From positions 20,338,948 through 20,402,947 of the forward strand of contig NC_133532.1 in assembly GCF_048544455.1 (NCBI RefSeq): DNA of 64,000 nucleotides, given 5' to 3'. Under the pieces are notes generated by a model. The model did no database searches. It was not told where the DNA came from and saw only the letters and a list, made by a program, of their open reading frames with translations. Every line of letters starts with the position of its first letter. Within the stretch, counting starts at the first letter, position 1. Of the stretch, positions 10,726-22,024 are shown in pieces. The position numbers and the translations under genes are program-made. The DNA is from Silene latifolia (taxonomy: Eukaryota; Streptophyta; Magnoliopsida; Caryophyllales; Caryophyllaceae).

Positions 10726-12940
10726 GAAACCATCGAGAAGCTAGGGATAGCTTTCATGGAGCTTTGCTTTTCATTGTCTTATTTTAAATTATGTTTTTGA
10801 TTTTAGAACCTTAAGTTTCCGTGTTCAACATGTAAAGGTATTTTGGATAATGGGTGTTCATGCATGACTTGGTTTGCAACCCAAGTCACCCGTTTTATCA
10901 TTTTATCCTTTTGTTCTAAAAATTCATGTTTAAATGCTTGTTCTTAGAAACATATAACTTAAAGTGATCTAATAGACAAATATAATGACGGGTTTCATTA
11001 TATGTCCACATGCTTAAGGCTTGTGTATGATCATTTATAAAGCGATTTTGAGTCTATGAACTCTCTTAAAGGTATGTCAATCACCAAGTACACATATGAA
11101 ATCTAAAACTATTAGTCAACCTATGAGGTAGTTCTCCTTATAACTTCAACATCATTATTTGTGTCTCATATGCTATCTTTGAATCTATAGTGTATTTATT
11201 CTAAAGATAGAGTCGGAGAAAAAAAATGAGGACACAACAACGCAAGAGAGAATGATTTGAATGAAGGTATATCTATTTACATAGTATACCGAATAGATGA
11301 GATCTATGGTCTCAAGTTAGTTCTATATGACTAAAGAGACCAAGTGAAGTAATCATAAGAGTATATTCTCAAGATAACTACACGAGGAGACCAAAAGAAA
11401 GTTTTGGAAGAAAAAATGACTAATGTAAAGTCTTAACGAGTTTTTGACTAAGTTTATGAAAATTTTGACCAATAGTTTCAACCTTGAGATTTACTTAAGA
11501 GCCTAAATGAATCAAAGTTACATACTAGTTATGATTGAGTTGCAAAGATTGATATACCGATATCTGCAATGGCCAAGTTTTAACCACGCAAATGTCATTG
11601 CTTAACCTCATTATGAAATGGTTAAACCTCCTTCCAAAAGGGTATTTTCGAAGGATGTGTTCTAGACATTATTTATATTTGAATAATGACATTGCTACAC
11701 ATCATTATGACATGAGTGTGTTGGAGATTTAAAATCTCTTTCCGTAAGGTTAAGATGAGACCACTTCAAAATAGGTATTTTGAAAGGATATGATGGGAAC
11801 ATATATGGTTTTATCTTAATAACTTGGCAATGCAATTTGTATTTCAATTCTTGAAAAGTTTCGATTGAGAAGTCAATTTTGAAATATGTAGAATTGAGTG
11901 GGAGTTAGGAAATTATCATGTGAAGACATGAAATTTAGTGGGAGCTATCATCCTTGAATGTTTACAACTCACCACTCATTGAAGAATGACGAGCTAATAC
12001 CTTCCTTCATAAAAGAAGTTCTTTGAGTTTTCAATTCTGGATGAAAATGGACTATGATGAATCCAATTACATCAAGGGATGTTGGATTAGTATTAAGAGA
12101 TACACATCGTATCAACATTCACATAGGTTATTCATGTAGATGAAAATGGAATTGCCATTAGCAGTCATGGTCGTTCATTGAACCTATGAATGGTTGATCT
12201 CATGATTATTAGTAACTAATGTTTCCGCCATTAGAATAATCATGTACATGTCCAATTATGAATCATATGCATAAGAGCATGATGATTGATTGGTAAGCCA
12301 TAATAGAAACGTCATGAATTCTCAAATAAAATTCGATGAGCGATTTCGGTGTTTGACGGAATACTCTATTATGTGATAAGAGGTTGCACATATTATAGAA
12401 AGTTCGAACACACGTAAAGATTTATGGAAATTCTAACTTTTCAAATCAAAAGGAGAAATAAGAGTTTTTTTGGAAAGATACTTAGTTGAATAAGAAGTTA
12501 CTCAAAACTAATCTTTCCTAACTATGCTAAGACTTGTGAGAAGTGCTAGGCCAATCGTCTTGGAAAATTGTTGCAAGACTCTACAAAACATATACCTAGT
12601 ACATTGTGTGTGGATGGGGTACTTGATCAGTACAAGTTATATCATTCATCACAAATTCGTTCGTTATGTGATAATCGATAAGGAAGTTTCTTCAAGTTAA
12701 GGAACCGAAACCAAGGTCGGGAACCTTGATGTGTACTTGGTAAGATTCATGCTATGAGAGAGAACATGAATGTGAAGGAAATGCAAGTGTAAGAAGTTTG
12801 AACACATGGACACATGGCATGTTAAACTTCTATTGCAATCAATAAGTGTTTACACTTACGTTATACATCACAAGGTTGTAATATGATATTGACTACCCGA
12901 GTGTGATGTCGACATTTGTCGTTTGAGTTATTATTAACTC
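10726..12940 (+). other. Noncoding spacer replacing pol
   Basis: About 2.2 kb with no reading frame of note, where a full copia element would encode protease, integrase, reverse transcriptase and RNase H. I cannot recognise pol remnants by eye. It may be a heavily decayed or substituted segment. Confidence 0.6.
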
Positions 12941-12944
12941 ACCT

Positions 12945-13641
12945 TGTACATTGTTACATCCAAACGGGTTGTGGAGACAATTGAACCCCGTTAAAGTGAA
13001 CACGGATTAACATTGTATTTGCCCATAGTTACTTGTATGAGGTGACGTCTCGAAGTGACTAGAGTGTGATGCGATTGATGGCAAGTTCAAGTGCCATAGA
13101 GTCATGTGAGATGACTAGTCGATCACATAAAGGCATTTATTAGGAACATTTTGTCGAGCCTAATGACCGCTTATAGAGTTCTGACAAATTTATATAGCCT
13201 GGTCGTGGCGAGAGCTACTATAGTATTCAAATGAGTCGATTCTTTTGACTAAAGACTATTCGCCTAAGATGGCACAGTTTCAGATTAACTTTGATTTGTG
13301 TTACTACGATCTTCGTAAATGGGGTCAAATGGGCATATTTTGGGTTATTATGGCCGTGGCTAGTCGAAGGGAATGAGTGCGATAGGAATTGTCCACCCCT
13401 AGTCAGGGTTATAACAATATCTCAGGGCCACTCGAGGAGTAATGAACTGGAAATGCGTGGCCACGCTCGGAAAGTATCTATGATAGATAAATCCGGTCAA
13501 TCAGTTATTCTCCAGATCGAGGAAACCACTCTCGATATGATCACTTGCAAGTACGACCTGAAAGACACCTTGCATTGAGTGGGAGGTAGTAATAGGACAA
13601 GAGAATTGGTGACGCACACTTGTCGAGGACAAGTGGGAGAT
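12945..13641 (+). other. Conserved 3' region and polypurine tract
   Basis: This segment before the 3' LTR is clearly similar to the minus-strand sequence at 58492-59190 of the second copia element. It ends in AAGTGGGAGAT (13631-13641), the polypurine tract. Frames within it (13291-13578) recur in the other copy at 58555-58887 but have no domain. Confidence 0.75.
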
Positions 13642-14904
13642 TGTTGGAATATGTGTCCTCCGACAATAATGCGATCACGACTGTTGATCATGATGATCAC
13701 ATGTTTAAATCTCATTATAAAGAGTACAATTGGGAAGTAATATTTTTGTCAATGGTCAACATATATCGGTAATGGTTGGTGATTAGAGTTTGACATTCTT
13801 TGTCGTGCGGCGACGGTGGTGATCAGTTGATCCCCTAGGTCATACCTATAGGGCAACACTCTTAATTGATCATTTAATTAATCGTATAATGTTACGAGTT
13901 AATTAAATTACTTGAAAATTGACGGACGATTTTGGAAGTAAAATTTACGTATCATATTGAAATGTGATTAAATGAGATACGATCTGAGTAATTGAATCGT
14001 ATCATTACTCGGATGAAATTATTGTTTACAGAAACAATTGAAATTGAATGAATTATTATAAATACAAACTGTTGTGATTTATAAATTGGTAAAATATTTT
14101 GGCACAAGTAATTATGAATTACTAAGTCGATTTTTGTATATGACGTATTTTATTAATACGTTGATTTTTAATGTGTTAAAAATACATAACAAATTTATGT
14201 TACATATGACATGTGACATATTGACAAAAATAAAATGGGTACCATTTTATGGAGGTGCCGAAATAAGGGAGTGGTTTAGGCTAATATTGTGTTTGATTAA
14301 GTTAATGGAAAACACAATGATTACCTACTATTTAGCCATGCAACCCTATTGTTTATTGTTAAGAGCAACAATTGCATGCATTGGCTCCCTCCTATCCACC
14401 CCTCCACCCGGTTTTTGAGATGAGAAAACCATTATGGTTTTTCATCTTATTTACCTAATAACACACAAAAATATTTTTGTGTATCATTCATTCTTTTACT
14501 CATCCAAAAATTAGAATTCTAGAGAGATAAAAAGCTCTCTTATTCTTCCTCCCATAAACCGAAAATATTAAGTGTATTATAATATTTTTGGGTCATTTTT
14601 CTACTAGATTAATATTGTACTAGTTCTTATAATATTAATTTTAATTAAGAGAAAAACCTTGGGCATTAAGCTTAGGGAGAGATCCTACACTTGGATCTTA
14701 GTTCTTCCATTAAAGGAAAGCACAAGAACAAGAGAGAAAGGTGATCTCTCTTGTGCCCATAAAACCGAAACATCCAATGTAAGAACATGATTTCTCCTCT
14801 ATTTTGCTCATTTGTTTGCATGCATAAAATCCATCTTTAATTTTATGACAAATTAAATTAAGACATATATGAATATGTAAGTATATAGATCTACTTTTCC
14901 TTCA
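13642..14904 (+). repeat. 3' LTR of gag-only copia
   Basis: Starts TGTTGGAATATG after the polypurine tract and ends CTTTTCCTTCA, followed by the target duplication cccac. It differs from the 5' LTR by scattered substitutions and small indels, mostly near 13740-13830. Confidence 0.92.
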
Positions 14905-14909
14905 CCCAC

Positions 14910-15340
14910 GACCCACCCACCCACGGCCGACCGCCACCCACCGGACCACCCCCACCCACGGCCGAACCCCCCGCGCCCCCATAACCCTAAACCTAAAGAC
15001 AAACCTCATAATCATTCCCTTTTAATTCAAACACAAATTAAACTAAATCTAACTACAAATTAATCTAACATACAAACTACAAATAAATCTAACAAACGAA
15101 CCACAAATTAATCAAACTAACTACAAATTAATCTAACAAATTAAACTATATAAACTGAAATTAAACAAAAAAAACTAACCTAATTGAAGAGGGTGGATGT
15201 GGCGGTGGAAATGGCGGTGGAGATGGCGGTGGAAGGGTGGTTGTGTGGTGTTGTTCGTTGGTGTCGTCGCTTCGCCAAATCGCTCGTCCTTTTTTTTTTT
15301 TTCGCAAAGAGTAAAGTAGGAGAGAGGCCGCTGAATGTAT
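14910..15340. other. CACTA noncoding: C-rich then A-rich stretch
   Basis: C-rich block of CCCACCCACGGCC-type repeats (14905-14985), then an A/T-rich segment with repeated ACAAATTAATCTAAC motifs (15050-15140), then GGCGGTGGA repeats near 15200-15240. No gene recognised; it is the transposase-promoter side of the CACTA. Confidence 0.5.
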
Positions 15341-15721
15341 TAAAAAAATTGGCGACTGATTTTTTTAATTTGGCGACTGAAATTCAGTCGCCAAATTTGG
15401 CGACTACCCTTATTTCAGTCGCCAAATTAAAAAAATCAGTCGCCAATTTGATTCCCTTTTTAAAAAAAGCCTGGTTTCCATTAAAACAGTTGCGATCGAA
15501 ATTCATTTGGCGACCGAATTTGATCGCCAATTTGGCGACTACCCAAAAATCAGTCGCCAAATTTAAAATATCGGTCGCCAAGTTTGATTCCCTTTTTAAA
15601 AAAGCCAGTCGCCAAATTGGCGACTGTTTTCAGTCGCCAATTTGAAAATCAGTCGCCAATTTGGCGACTAAATATATCAGTCGCCAAATTTCGGTCGCCT
15701 GTTTTAGTTTTTCTTGTAGTG
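15340..15721 (-). repeat. CACTA subterminal repeat array and TIR
   Basis: Some 15 or more copies of TTGGCGACTGA / TCAGTCGCCAAA in both orientations, many as back-to-back inverted pairs. They lead to the terminal CACTACAAGAAAAACT read on the minus strand. In CACTA elements such subterminal repeats bind the element's own DNA-binding protein. Any reading frames here (15184-15645, 15584 onward) are by-products of the repeats. Confidence 0.88.
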
Positions 15722-17005
15722 AACCTTGGACGCGGCCATCGTATTAAAATGCCAAACAGAAACCTCAAGGATTTCGTTGTCTCAAAACCTCGCCCCTCGT
15801 TACACGCTCTCACCACCTCATCATCGTCTTCTGGTACGACCTTTCCTCTTTCTCATTATCTTACTTATGATAAGTTTTCATCTAAACATAAAATCTTCTT
15901 GTCGACCGTGACTAAAAATCACGAGCCTAGTTTTTTTAAAGATGCTGTGCAGGTTCCCGAGTGGCGTGAGGCCATGAGACATGAGCTCGATGCACTAGAG
16001 AAAAACAATACTTGGACTCTCGAAGATTTACCTCCCAACAAAAAGGCTATTGGGTCCAAATGGGTTTACAAAATAAAGTACAACGCCGACGGGTCAATCG
16101 AGCGCTATAAAGCTCGTCTAGTTATTATGGGCAATCGTCAAGTCGAAGAAGTGGATTACAATGAAACTTTTGCCCCCACCGTTAAGCTCGTCACCGTTTG
16201 TACCCTTCTTGCTATTACTGCTGCAAAACAATGGGCTCTCCATCAAATGGATGTCCATAACGCCTTCCTTCATGGGGATCTCAATGAGGAAGTGTACATG
16301 AAACCGCCCCCAGGATTCCTCCACTCGGCTAAAGGGAAAGTCTGTCGACTTCGAAAATCTTTATATGGTCTTCGTCAAGCACCCAGATGTTGGTATGCAA
16401 AGCTTGCTTCCGCTCTCCTCAAATACGGGTTTTCGTAATGTCCTTATGATCACTCGCTATTTTCCATCTCTCGACCTGACACCGAGGTACACGTCTTAGT
16501 CTACGTCGACGACTTGGTAATTTGTGGCAACAATATCAACTTTATCTCTAAATTTAAAACCTATTTAAGCCAATGTTTTCACATGAAAGATCTCGGCCAT
16601 TTAAAATACTTTCTTGGCCTTGAAATTGCGCGCAACCCAACCGGCTTATTTGTGTCTCAACGGAAATATGCCCTTGACATTTTGAGTGAAACCGGGCTAC
16701 TTGGTACAAAACCTACACCTATTCCTATGGAACAAAATCATCGTCTTGCCCTCTCCAAAGCCGACCTTATGCACGACCCACAACCTTACCGTCGCCTAGT
16801 CGGTCGCCTTGTGTATCTGACAATAACGCGCCCCGAGTTAACATACTCCATTCATATTCTCGCACAATTCATGCATGCCCCCACAACCGAGCATTGGGCC
16901 GCAGCTTTGAATGTTGTTCGATATATAAAGAATTCTCCGGGCCAAGGTATACTTCTTCGAGCTGATTGTGACCTACGACTAAATGCTTATTGTGATGCGG
17001 ACTAC
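15722..17005 (+). pseudogene. Copia pol fragment: reverse transcriptase/RNase H start
   Basis: Remains of an older copia element into which the CACTA inserted, so the upstream half of pol is missing here. Visible: the pre-RT segment ([20 protein letters not shown]), the RT fingers and palm ([33 protein letters not shown]), the catalytic YVDD motif near 16503-16514, and the RNase H onset (YCDADY). An in-frame TAA at 16436-16438 after KYGFS interrupts the frame where related elements have Gln. The gene is cut at 17005 by the Athila-like complex and continues at 41339. Confidence 0.9.
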
Positions 17006-17800
17006 TGATACGGTCGTTATGTACCAAAAATAAAATACCTAGATACTACTAACAGAAGTCAGCGGTAAGTAGGGTCGATATCCACAGGGAGGCGGTTTAC
17101 TATCTACTTGTCTATTCTATCTGTCTAATGTCACAATTGGGGGTTTTGATTGTTTTGACTAAACTAAATAGATTAAGGCAAGAGAAAATAATGAAGAAAA
17201 ACGGGGGTAAATCAGATAAAGGAGAGAAATATGCTAGGAATCGGTCTACCGTGGCAGCTACACTATCGGGTCAACTGAGTCGATTAAATTATTGATAAGA
17301 AGAGCGAGGTCGTCACCTTTCGGTCCTTAAACCTACGATTATACCCTTTCGGTCTCTAATCGCCCTAGGGTCTCCCTAACTTAGCTTTCGCCCTAATTAG
17401 GTATCACCTATTGTAATTAAGCAAGCCTTCCCTTCTAATCTTTCGATCCAGGTCAGGGGTAACTAAATAAATCGGTCTCCTGCATGCATTCATTCAACCT
17501 AATCACAATTATATTGCTTAATACAATTCTTGTCGCAAAACTAATCTAATCATGTCGAACCTAACATATTGCTACCACGGTTTCCCTAGTCCTAACATAT
17601 TAAAGGAATTAGCTAGACATAATTAAATAAGCAAGAACAAGAAATAGAGAAGAAGTAATAAACATAAACATAAATTAAGGAGGAAAAGAAAGGGAAAGAA
17701 GTAATTATCGAAATAAATCCAGGAAAGAAAGTAACATAGCAAAGTAATGAGTGTATGTGTGTGGGGGGGGGGGGGGGGTTACAAATGACGTCTCCCTTCC

Positions 17801-17811
17801 TATATATATAA
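17801..17811 (-). promoter_or_regulatory. LTR A TATA box
   Basis: TTATATATATA on the minus strand, about 685 nt from the LTR 5' end and about 70 bp downstream of the palindrome array. Equivalent boxes are at 22802-22812 (LTR B) and about 40648-40655 (LTR C). Confidence 0.6.
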
Positions 17812-17878
17812 GAAAAATAGGATTTTATTCAACCTAATAACGGATTTAAGCTAAAAGCCCAAGCCCGTAAGAGAAACC

Positions 17879-18034
17879 ACTCGATCGAGTGATTTAAAAC
17901 CACTCGATCGAGTAAACTAAAGCTTAAACCACTCGATCGAGTAGAAAATCTACTCGATCGAGTAAATCAATAAATGCAACTACTCGATCGAGTAGAAAAA
18001 GGACTCGATCGAACAAAATTCTACTCGATCGAGT
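17879..18034. promoter_or_regulatory. ACTCGATCGAGT palindrome array, LTR A
   Basis: Six perfect copies of the 12-bp palindrome ACTCGATCGAGT (starts 17879, 17902, 17931, 17952, 17982, 18023) and one variant (18003). Start-to-start spacing is 23, 29, 21, 30, 21 and 20 bp. The array lies just upstream of the LTR TATA box in element orientation, so it is placed like an enhancer of repeated dimer-binding sites. The binding protein is unknown. Confidence 0.8.
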
Positions 18035-20230
18035 ACTTTCCAGCAACAGTTTCCTGCTTTGCGCACTGAACTTCAAACGGCTGCCATTTCTTCGTTAGTT
18101 GGGCAAACAGGGTGATTCCGGTGCCGTTGGAAAGCTAAGAGGACAAGCTTTCATCTACAACTGGAATCACCTGAATATCAGTTGTAGCACTCGAGATATG
18201 GCTCTCAAAAGTAGGCACTAGCAATTTGAAGTTCTTCCTTTGCTCGCCTAGCTATCTTTCTTCTTTGCGCATCTCAAAATAGCTACATTCCCGCTCCAAA
18301 TTCACTCTTCCTCCAAATGCATGCTAAACGGACGGTAAAAAGCTTGATTTCACTACTTTTTGGTTCATTCCTGCAAATAAGACAAAACAAACCAAAGTAG
18401 CATATTCGGGGCATTTCGTAGCATAAAAATACGATAATAGCATAGAAATACGTGCATAAAAAGGCCTAAAAAGACTATATAAAATGCACGTATCAAATCT
18501 CCCCAAACCAAACCTTTACTCGTCCTCGAGTAAACTGAATGCAAACTAATGGAACGGAAATGATAACTCAGAGCTAGCTTAACTTGTCTACTTGAACCAA
18601 TTTAATGCAACAAAAACTAACAGTTAATGCTAAGCAGTCAATACGCAAACGAGTTATGAGCTGTTCAGAAATATAGCCAACCTATCGAGCTTGCAAGACC
18701 AACAAAATCGGACTCTCTCGTGGTCACTCTTCTCTCATGAAGCAAATGGTGAATGATAAATGTCTAAGAGAGAAGAAAAGACAGTCACTCACCTAACTGC
18801 GACCTACATAGCATGCATGCAACAAAGATGAAAGACAATTCAAGTACTAATGCACACACTTCAACCAATAATGTCCGTCACGGCCGAGGGCTTACAAATA
18901 ATATGGGAATAGTGAGGTTCAGGTGAGAAAAGGCAAAACAAGTTATGGTAATGTGGAGGTAAAAGCGTCAGGCTAGTTCCTAACAGGACCATAATAAACC
19001 ATCCGAATCTCAACTGACTGAAAAACTAAGTACAAGTGCCCTACATTTGGCACACAACTCACTAAACTCAAACACAATCTCCTCAAAAATATAGAATAAT
19101 AATGGAGGAGTCAGACGGTCACGAACTTTCCTTTTTTAACACCGTCTGAAAGAACTGAATCATACAAATCAAACTTTTCAAACTTTCTTTTTTTTTTCTC
19201 TTCTGTTTCACGTTTCCAGCCTTTTCCTTTTTTTTTTTTTCATTTTTCATTATTTTTCTTCTTTCCTTTCTTTCACGTCTTTCTTTTTTTTCTTTTTCAA
19301 TTCTTTTTTTTTTCTCTTCTCCTTCCATAATTTCCACCAACTCCATACAATGAGATACAAACCAAACTGCAACGGAAAAACATACCACAAAAGAACATAC
19401 TAAACTAGCTTGACTAGGCAGGCTTAATTTGGGATGTAGCTAATGGGTCAAAAGGGCAAATTTTGGCTTATGTGGAGCTAAATGGGTGAAAAATATAAGG
19501 AAAGGGAAATTTGCAAGCACCTCCCTGCATGTGACACCAACCACAAACCCGAATATGTGCATTTGACAAGAAATTGAATGTCATAAAAGTGCAAAAAAGA
19601 TGAACATGCTATGCAAGGAGTACTACTCACAATCCTACATGAAACTGGTCACAAATGACACCAGTTTATAAGGCTCTAATCCTTAGAATATATAAATAGG
19701 TTGCCAAAATTTCAGGTCAAGTCTATTCGTTCAGCTAAATTTAAACATTAATTCGTAGACATGCAAAAGACAAAGCTAGAAAGATAATAGTTCAATGCAA
19801 GGCTTAAGCAAAAAGACAATTTATAGTGCAATTTCATCATTGAAATCAACCGTTCCGACTCAACCTATATGCTAAAATAAACGTGAAATTTTTGAAATTT
19901 TCAATTTTTCAATTTTTATGAGATTTTAAATTTTTATGAAAATAAACAACAATGCATACAAAAATTAAACGTGACAACAGAAATGCAATAAAAACAACAT
20001 GTAGACACAGATATGGATGCATAACCTCCCCAAACCAAACCGTACAATGCCCCCATTGTACCAAAACATGGAAAGGAAATGCAAACTAAAAGAGAAAGAG
20101 AGTAAAAGCGGAAAGCTTACAAGATTGCGCGAATAAGGGACCTCCCCAAACCAGCCAGCAACGTGGGAGGTCGCTAAATAGCCCAAATATCGTCGCAGGA
20201 AGCAAATCCATGTCAAAGGGCACCCAAAAC

Positions 20231-20367
20231 AGCTCGATCGAGAGGAATAGTGGTCGATCGAACGGTGTTCTACTTGCAGGTACTCGATCGAGTGGAATGA
20301 GAGTGCTCGATCGAGTGAAACAGCAGAAAAAGCTCTCGATCGAGTACAAAAAGTACTCGATCGAGTG
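20231..20367. repeat. TCGATCGA array, internal region 1, distal
   Basis: Six copies of TCGATCGA (starts near 20234, 20254, 20284, 20308, 20336, 20357), most with CTCGATCGAGT flanks. The spacing of 20, 30, 24, 28 and 21 bp repeats the short-long alternation seen in the LTR array. Confidence 0.75.
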
Positions 20368-20583
20368 AACCTCAGTAATTCCTGCAAAGACGCAGTGAAA
20401 AACAGCCCGCAAAACTAACAAAACAAGCGTAGCTGAAATAGTCTTTGGTACGGAGACCATTTATTACAACTTAAACTGAAATAAAATGCAAAACAAATAA
20501 AAATAAATCTCCGGATTGCCTTCCGGTTAGCGCTAGCTTCAGTCAGGTCCCAGCTCGACCTTCTTTTCTTCGAGGCTCTCTAA

Positions 20584-21594
20584 TTAGTTACAATCAAAAC
20601 AACTCAAAGCGCGCAGCATGAGATCATACGTCTGCGCATGTGCTACACAAAAATGTAAGTAGCACCATAGTGGAATAAAGAAATAGGAAATAAAGGTATA
20701 TAAATATTTAAGTCTAACAAATTTCCTATAAGAGCTCCTAAATTTGTCCACAAAATAAAGGAACTCGGGAGCAATTAATGATAATCTAGGGCTCCATTTC
20801 AGATTAACAAGTTTATGACGATAAGTACGGTGAAAAGGCATTAAATTGATTGACCAACTGGGAGAGGGTAAAGCATTAGAATGCAAAGCATAAGTCAACT
20901 GAGGCAATATACTATTTAAACAAACAATAAATAAATTATCGTTTACTACCTCGGGTTGGTCGCTCTCAATGACGGAATCATTGACAAAGGAAGATATTAC
21001 CTCTTCCGTGTTAGGAGCAATTACCGACTTAGCTGCCTCCTCATCACCCTCCTTAGTGGATTTCAGCCCGTAAATCGCAGCCTCAAGTGCATCCAACTCG
21101 GCTTTGAATAGGGGAGATTCACCATATCCATTATTATCGTCGAAATCGTCATCCAAAACAAACCCACATGACGAATCAATGCTCTCATCAAGCCAATTGG
21201 TCGATCGAGTAGAATTGTTACTCGATCGACCACTTCCTTCCTGATTTTCACTCGATCGAGTGCTTTGATCTACTCGATCGAACGATTTTTCTGGAAATTC
21301 ACTCGATCGACTAATATAAGTCACTCGATCGAGTGATTCTTCCTGCACAGCGCTGAAATCCTCGCGTAGACTGTTGAAATATGATATAAATTCGTCGTCC
21401 GAGTCATAAAAGTCATCCTCAGCATTGGGCAACACGGTTTCTTGAGGGAAAAACTGCTCTTCGGTAAAGTATACCTCTTCTGGTTGCCAACTATCCGACT
21501 CAGCATCTAACTGAGCAATTTCAGACTCGAGCTTATCAAATCGCGCACAAGTGTCTCTATCACTTTCTTGCACTTGGGATGCCAGTGTCTCCAA
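20584..21594 (-). CDS. Unknown protein of the non-autonomous element
   Basis: A 336-codon frame on the minus strand with no family I can name. The first 35 residues (LASQVQESDRDTCARFDKLE onward) are heptad-like and may form a coiled coil. An acidic stretch follows (EDDFYDSDDEF). The part from about residue 85 to 135 is Ser/Arg-rich because it is encoded by a TCGATCGA array. Near the C terminus are a block from LPQLTYALHSNALPSPSWSI to LIAPEFLYFVDKFRSSYRKF and a hydrophobic stretch (YLYTFISYFFIPLWCYLHF) that could be a membrane segment. The true start is probably upstream, since the intact internal region 2 copy begins about 200 bp earlier with a zinc knuckle; that part is frame-broken here. 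Possibly a remodelled Gag; function not claimed. Confidence 0.5.
   Translation of the reverse strand: METLASQVQESDRDTCARFDKLESEIAQLDAESDSWQPEEVYFTEEQFFPQETVLPNAEDDFYDSDDEFISYFNSLREDFSAVQEESLDRVTYISRSSEFPEKSFDRVDQSTRSSENQEGSGRSSNNSTRSTNWLDESIDSSCGFVLDDDFDDNNGYGESPLFKAELDALEAAIYGLKSTKEGDEEAAKSVIAPNTEEVISSFVNDSVIESDQPEVVNDNLFIVCLNSILPQLTYALHSNALPSPSWSINLMPFHRTYRHKLVNLKWSPRLSLIAPEFLYFVDKFRSSYRKFVRLKYLYTFISYFFIPLWCYLHFCVAHAQTYDLMLRALSCFDCN
21199..21336. repeat. TCGATCGA array inside the 336-aa frame
   Basis: Six TCGATCGA cores (starts near 21201, 21222, 21252, 21274, 21303, 21325), spaced 21, 30, 22, 29 and 22 bp. They lie within the reading frame and encode a DRV/TRSS-type peptide repeat without breaking it. 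Confidence 0.75.
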
Positions 21595-22001
21595 CAGAGA
21601 TTTCAGCTCCGCAATCTCTTCTTTCTGTATATCAGGAGGATCTTGTTACGGTGGCCATTGATAGGGTGGATGTGGCGGCACAACTACAGCTGCTTGACTA
21701 ACTCGTCCCCAAAGCCTGAACTCGAGGAGCTCGTCGGTTCTCGCCATGCAAAGGGTCGCATTGTGCTCGTGCAGAACCACATCTCCCGCAAGAAATCACT
21801 GCCGCGCCATATAATGGGACATAGGTGATGGGTCAAAGGTACTCAAGCCTTCCCTTTGACGATCTTTCACCTAGAACTGTCTAGGTAGTACCTGTAAGGC
21901 CTATCAAAACAGCACTAAAGAAAAATATTAGAACGGCCTCAAGGGAAAAATCCCCTGAGGCTAAAAACAGACAGAATTAAACAAATAAATAAATAGTTGC
22001 C

Positions 22002-22019
22002 TCCCCGGCAACGGCGCTA
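22002..22019 (-). other. Primer-binding site, tRNA-Asp type
   Basis: On the minus strand TAGCGCCGTTGCCGGGGA, which matches the complement of a plant tRNA-Asp 3' end except at the second base. It is 5 nt from LTR B, as in Athila elements. Confidence 0.75.
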
Positions 22020-22024
22020 AAATT

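Larger units (their letters stand above)
6178..14904 (+). mobile_element. Gag-only Ty1/copia retrotransposon
   Basis: A complete element flanked by a 5-bp target duplication, cccac at 6173-6177 and 14905-14909. It has LTRs of 1260 and 1263 bp that are nearly identical, an initiator-Met-type primer site, a long leader, an intact gag and a polypurine tract. There is no protease, integrase or reverse transcriptase: the 2.2 kb after gag has no long reading frame. LTRs and the 3' segment match the pol-bearing copia element at 57229-62045, which could be its helper family. Structure fits the TR-GAG class of non-autonomous elements. Confidence 0.9.
3983..15721 (-). mobile_element. CACTA (En/Spm) transposon, left end truncated
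   Basis: The right terminus at 15721 reads, on the minus strand, CACTACAAGAAAAACT, the classic CACTA terminal inverted repeat, preceded inward by a dense array of short subterminal repeats. The transposase gene lies at 3983-5096 on the minus strand. The left end is cut off by the gypsy LTR that ends at 3982, so the other terminal repeat is outside the window. A copia element with its target duplications (6173-14909) is inserted within it. The right end sits inside an older copia pol gene (from 15722), so the CACTA jumped into that copia copy. Confidence 0.85.
17006..18495 (-). repeat. LTR A (3' LTR) of the complex
   Basis: 1,490 bp, TGATACG...CGTATCA on the plus strand. It holds a long G run (17763-17778), a TATA box read on the minus strand (17801-17811), and the TCGATCGA palindrome array upstream of it (17879-18034). 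Confidence 0.88.
18496..22024 (-). other. Internal region 1 of the complex
   Basis: Runs from the polypurine tract beside LTR A to the primer site beside LTR B. It contains a 336-residue frame (20584-21594), a polypurine/polypyrimidine tract at 19180-19330 whose minus frame (19119-19388) is Lys/Glu/Arg low complexity, and two further TCGATCGA arrays. No protease, RT or integrase is present. Confidence 0.75.

Noticed and set aside
15340..15721. Possible CRISPR-like array from regularly repeated GGCGACTGA units
   Set aside because: Repeats are in both orientations without uniform spacers and end in a CACTA terminal repeat in a plant genome; they are transposon subterminal repeats.
17879..18034. 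TCGATCGA array as a CRISPR or satellite
   Set aside because: Linkers are short and of alternating length, the copies are LTR-bound, and there are no cas-like genes or long tandem arrays.
19119..19388. Lys/Glu/Arg-rich frames at 19119-19388 and 24089-24361
   Set aside because: They are the minus-strand reading of a poly-pyrimidine tract duplicated with the internal regions; low complexity, not a protein gene.
19965..20460. Overlapping minus frames of 140 and 124 codons
   Set aside because: Generated by the TCGATCGA array, which lacks stops in several frames; two overlapping frames cannot both be real and neither has a domain.
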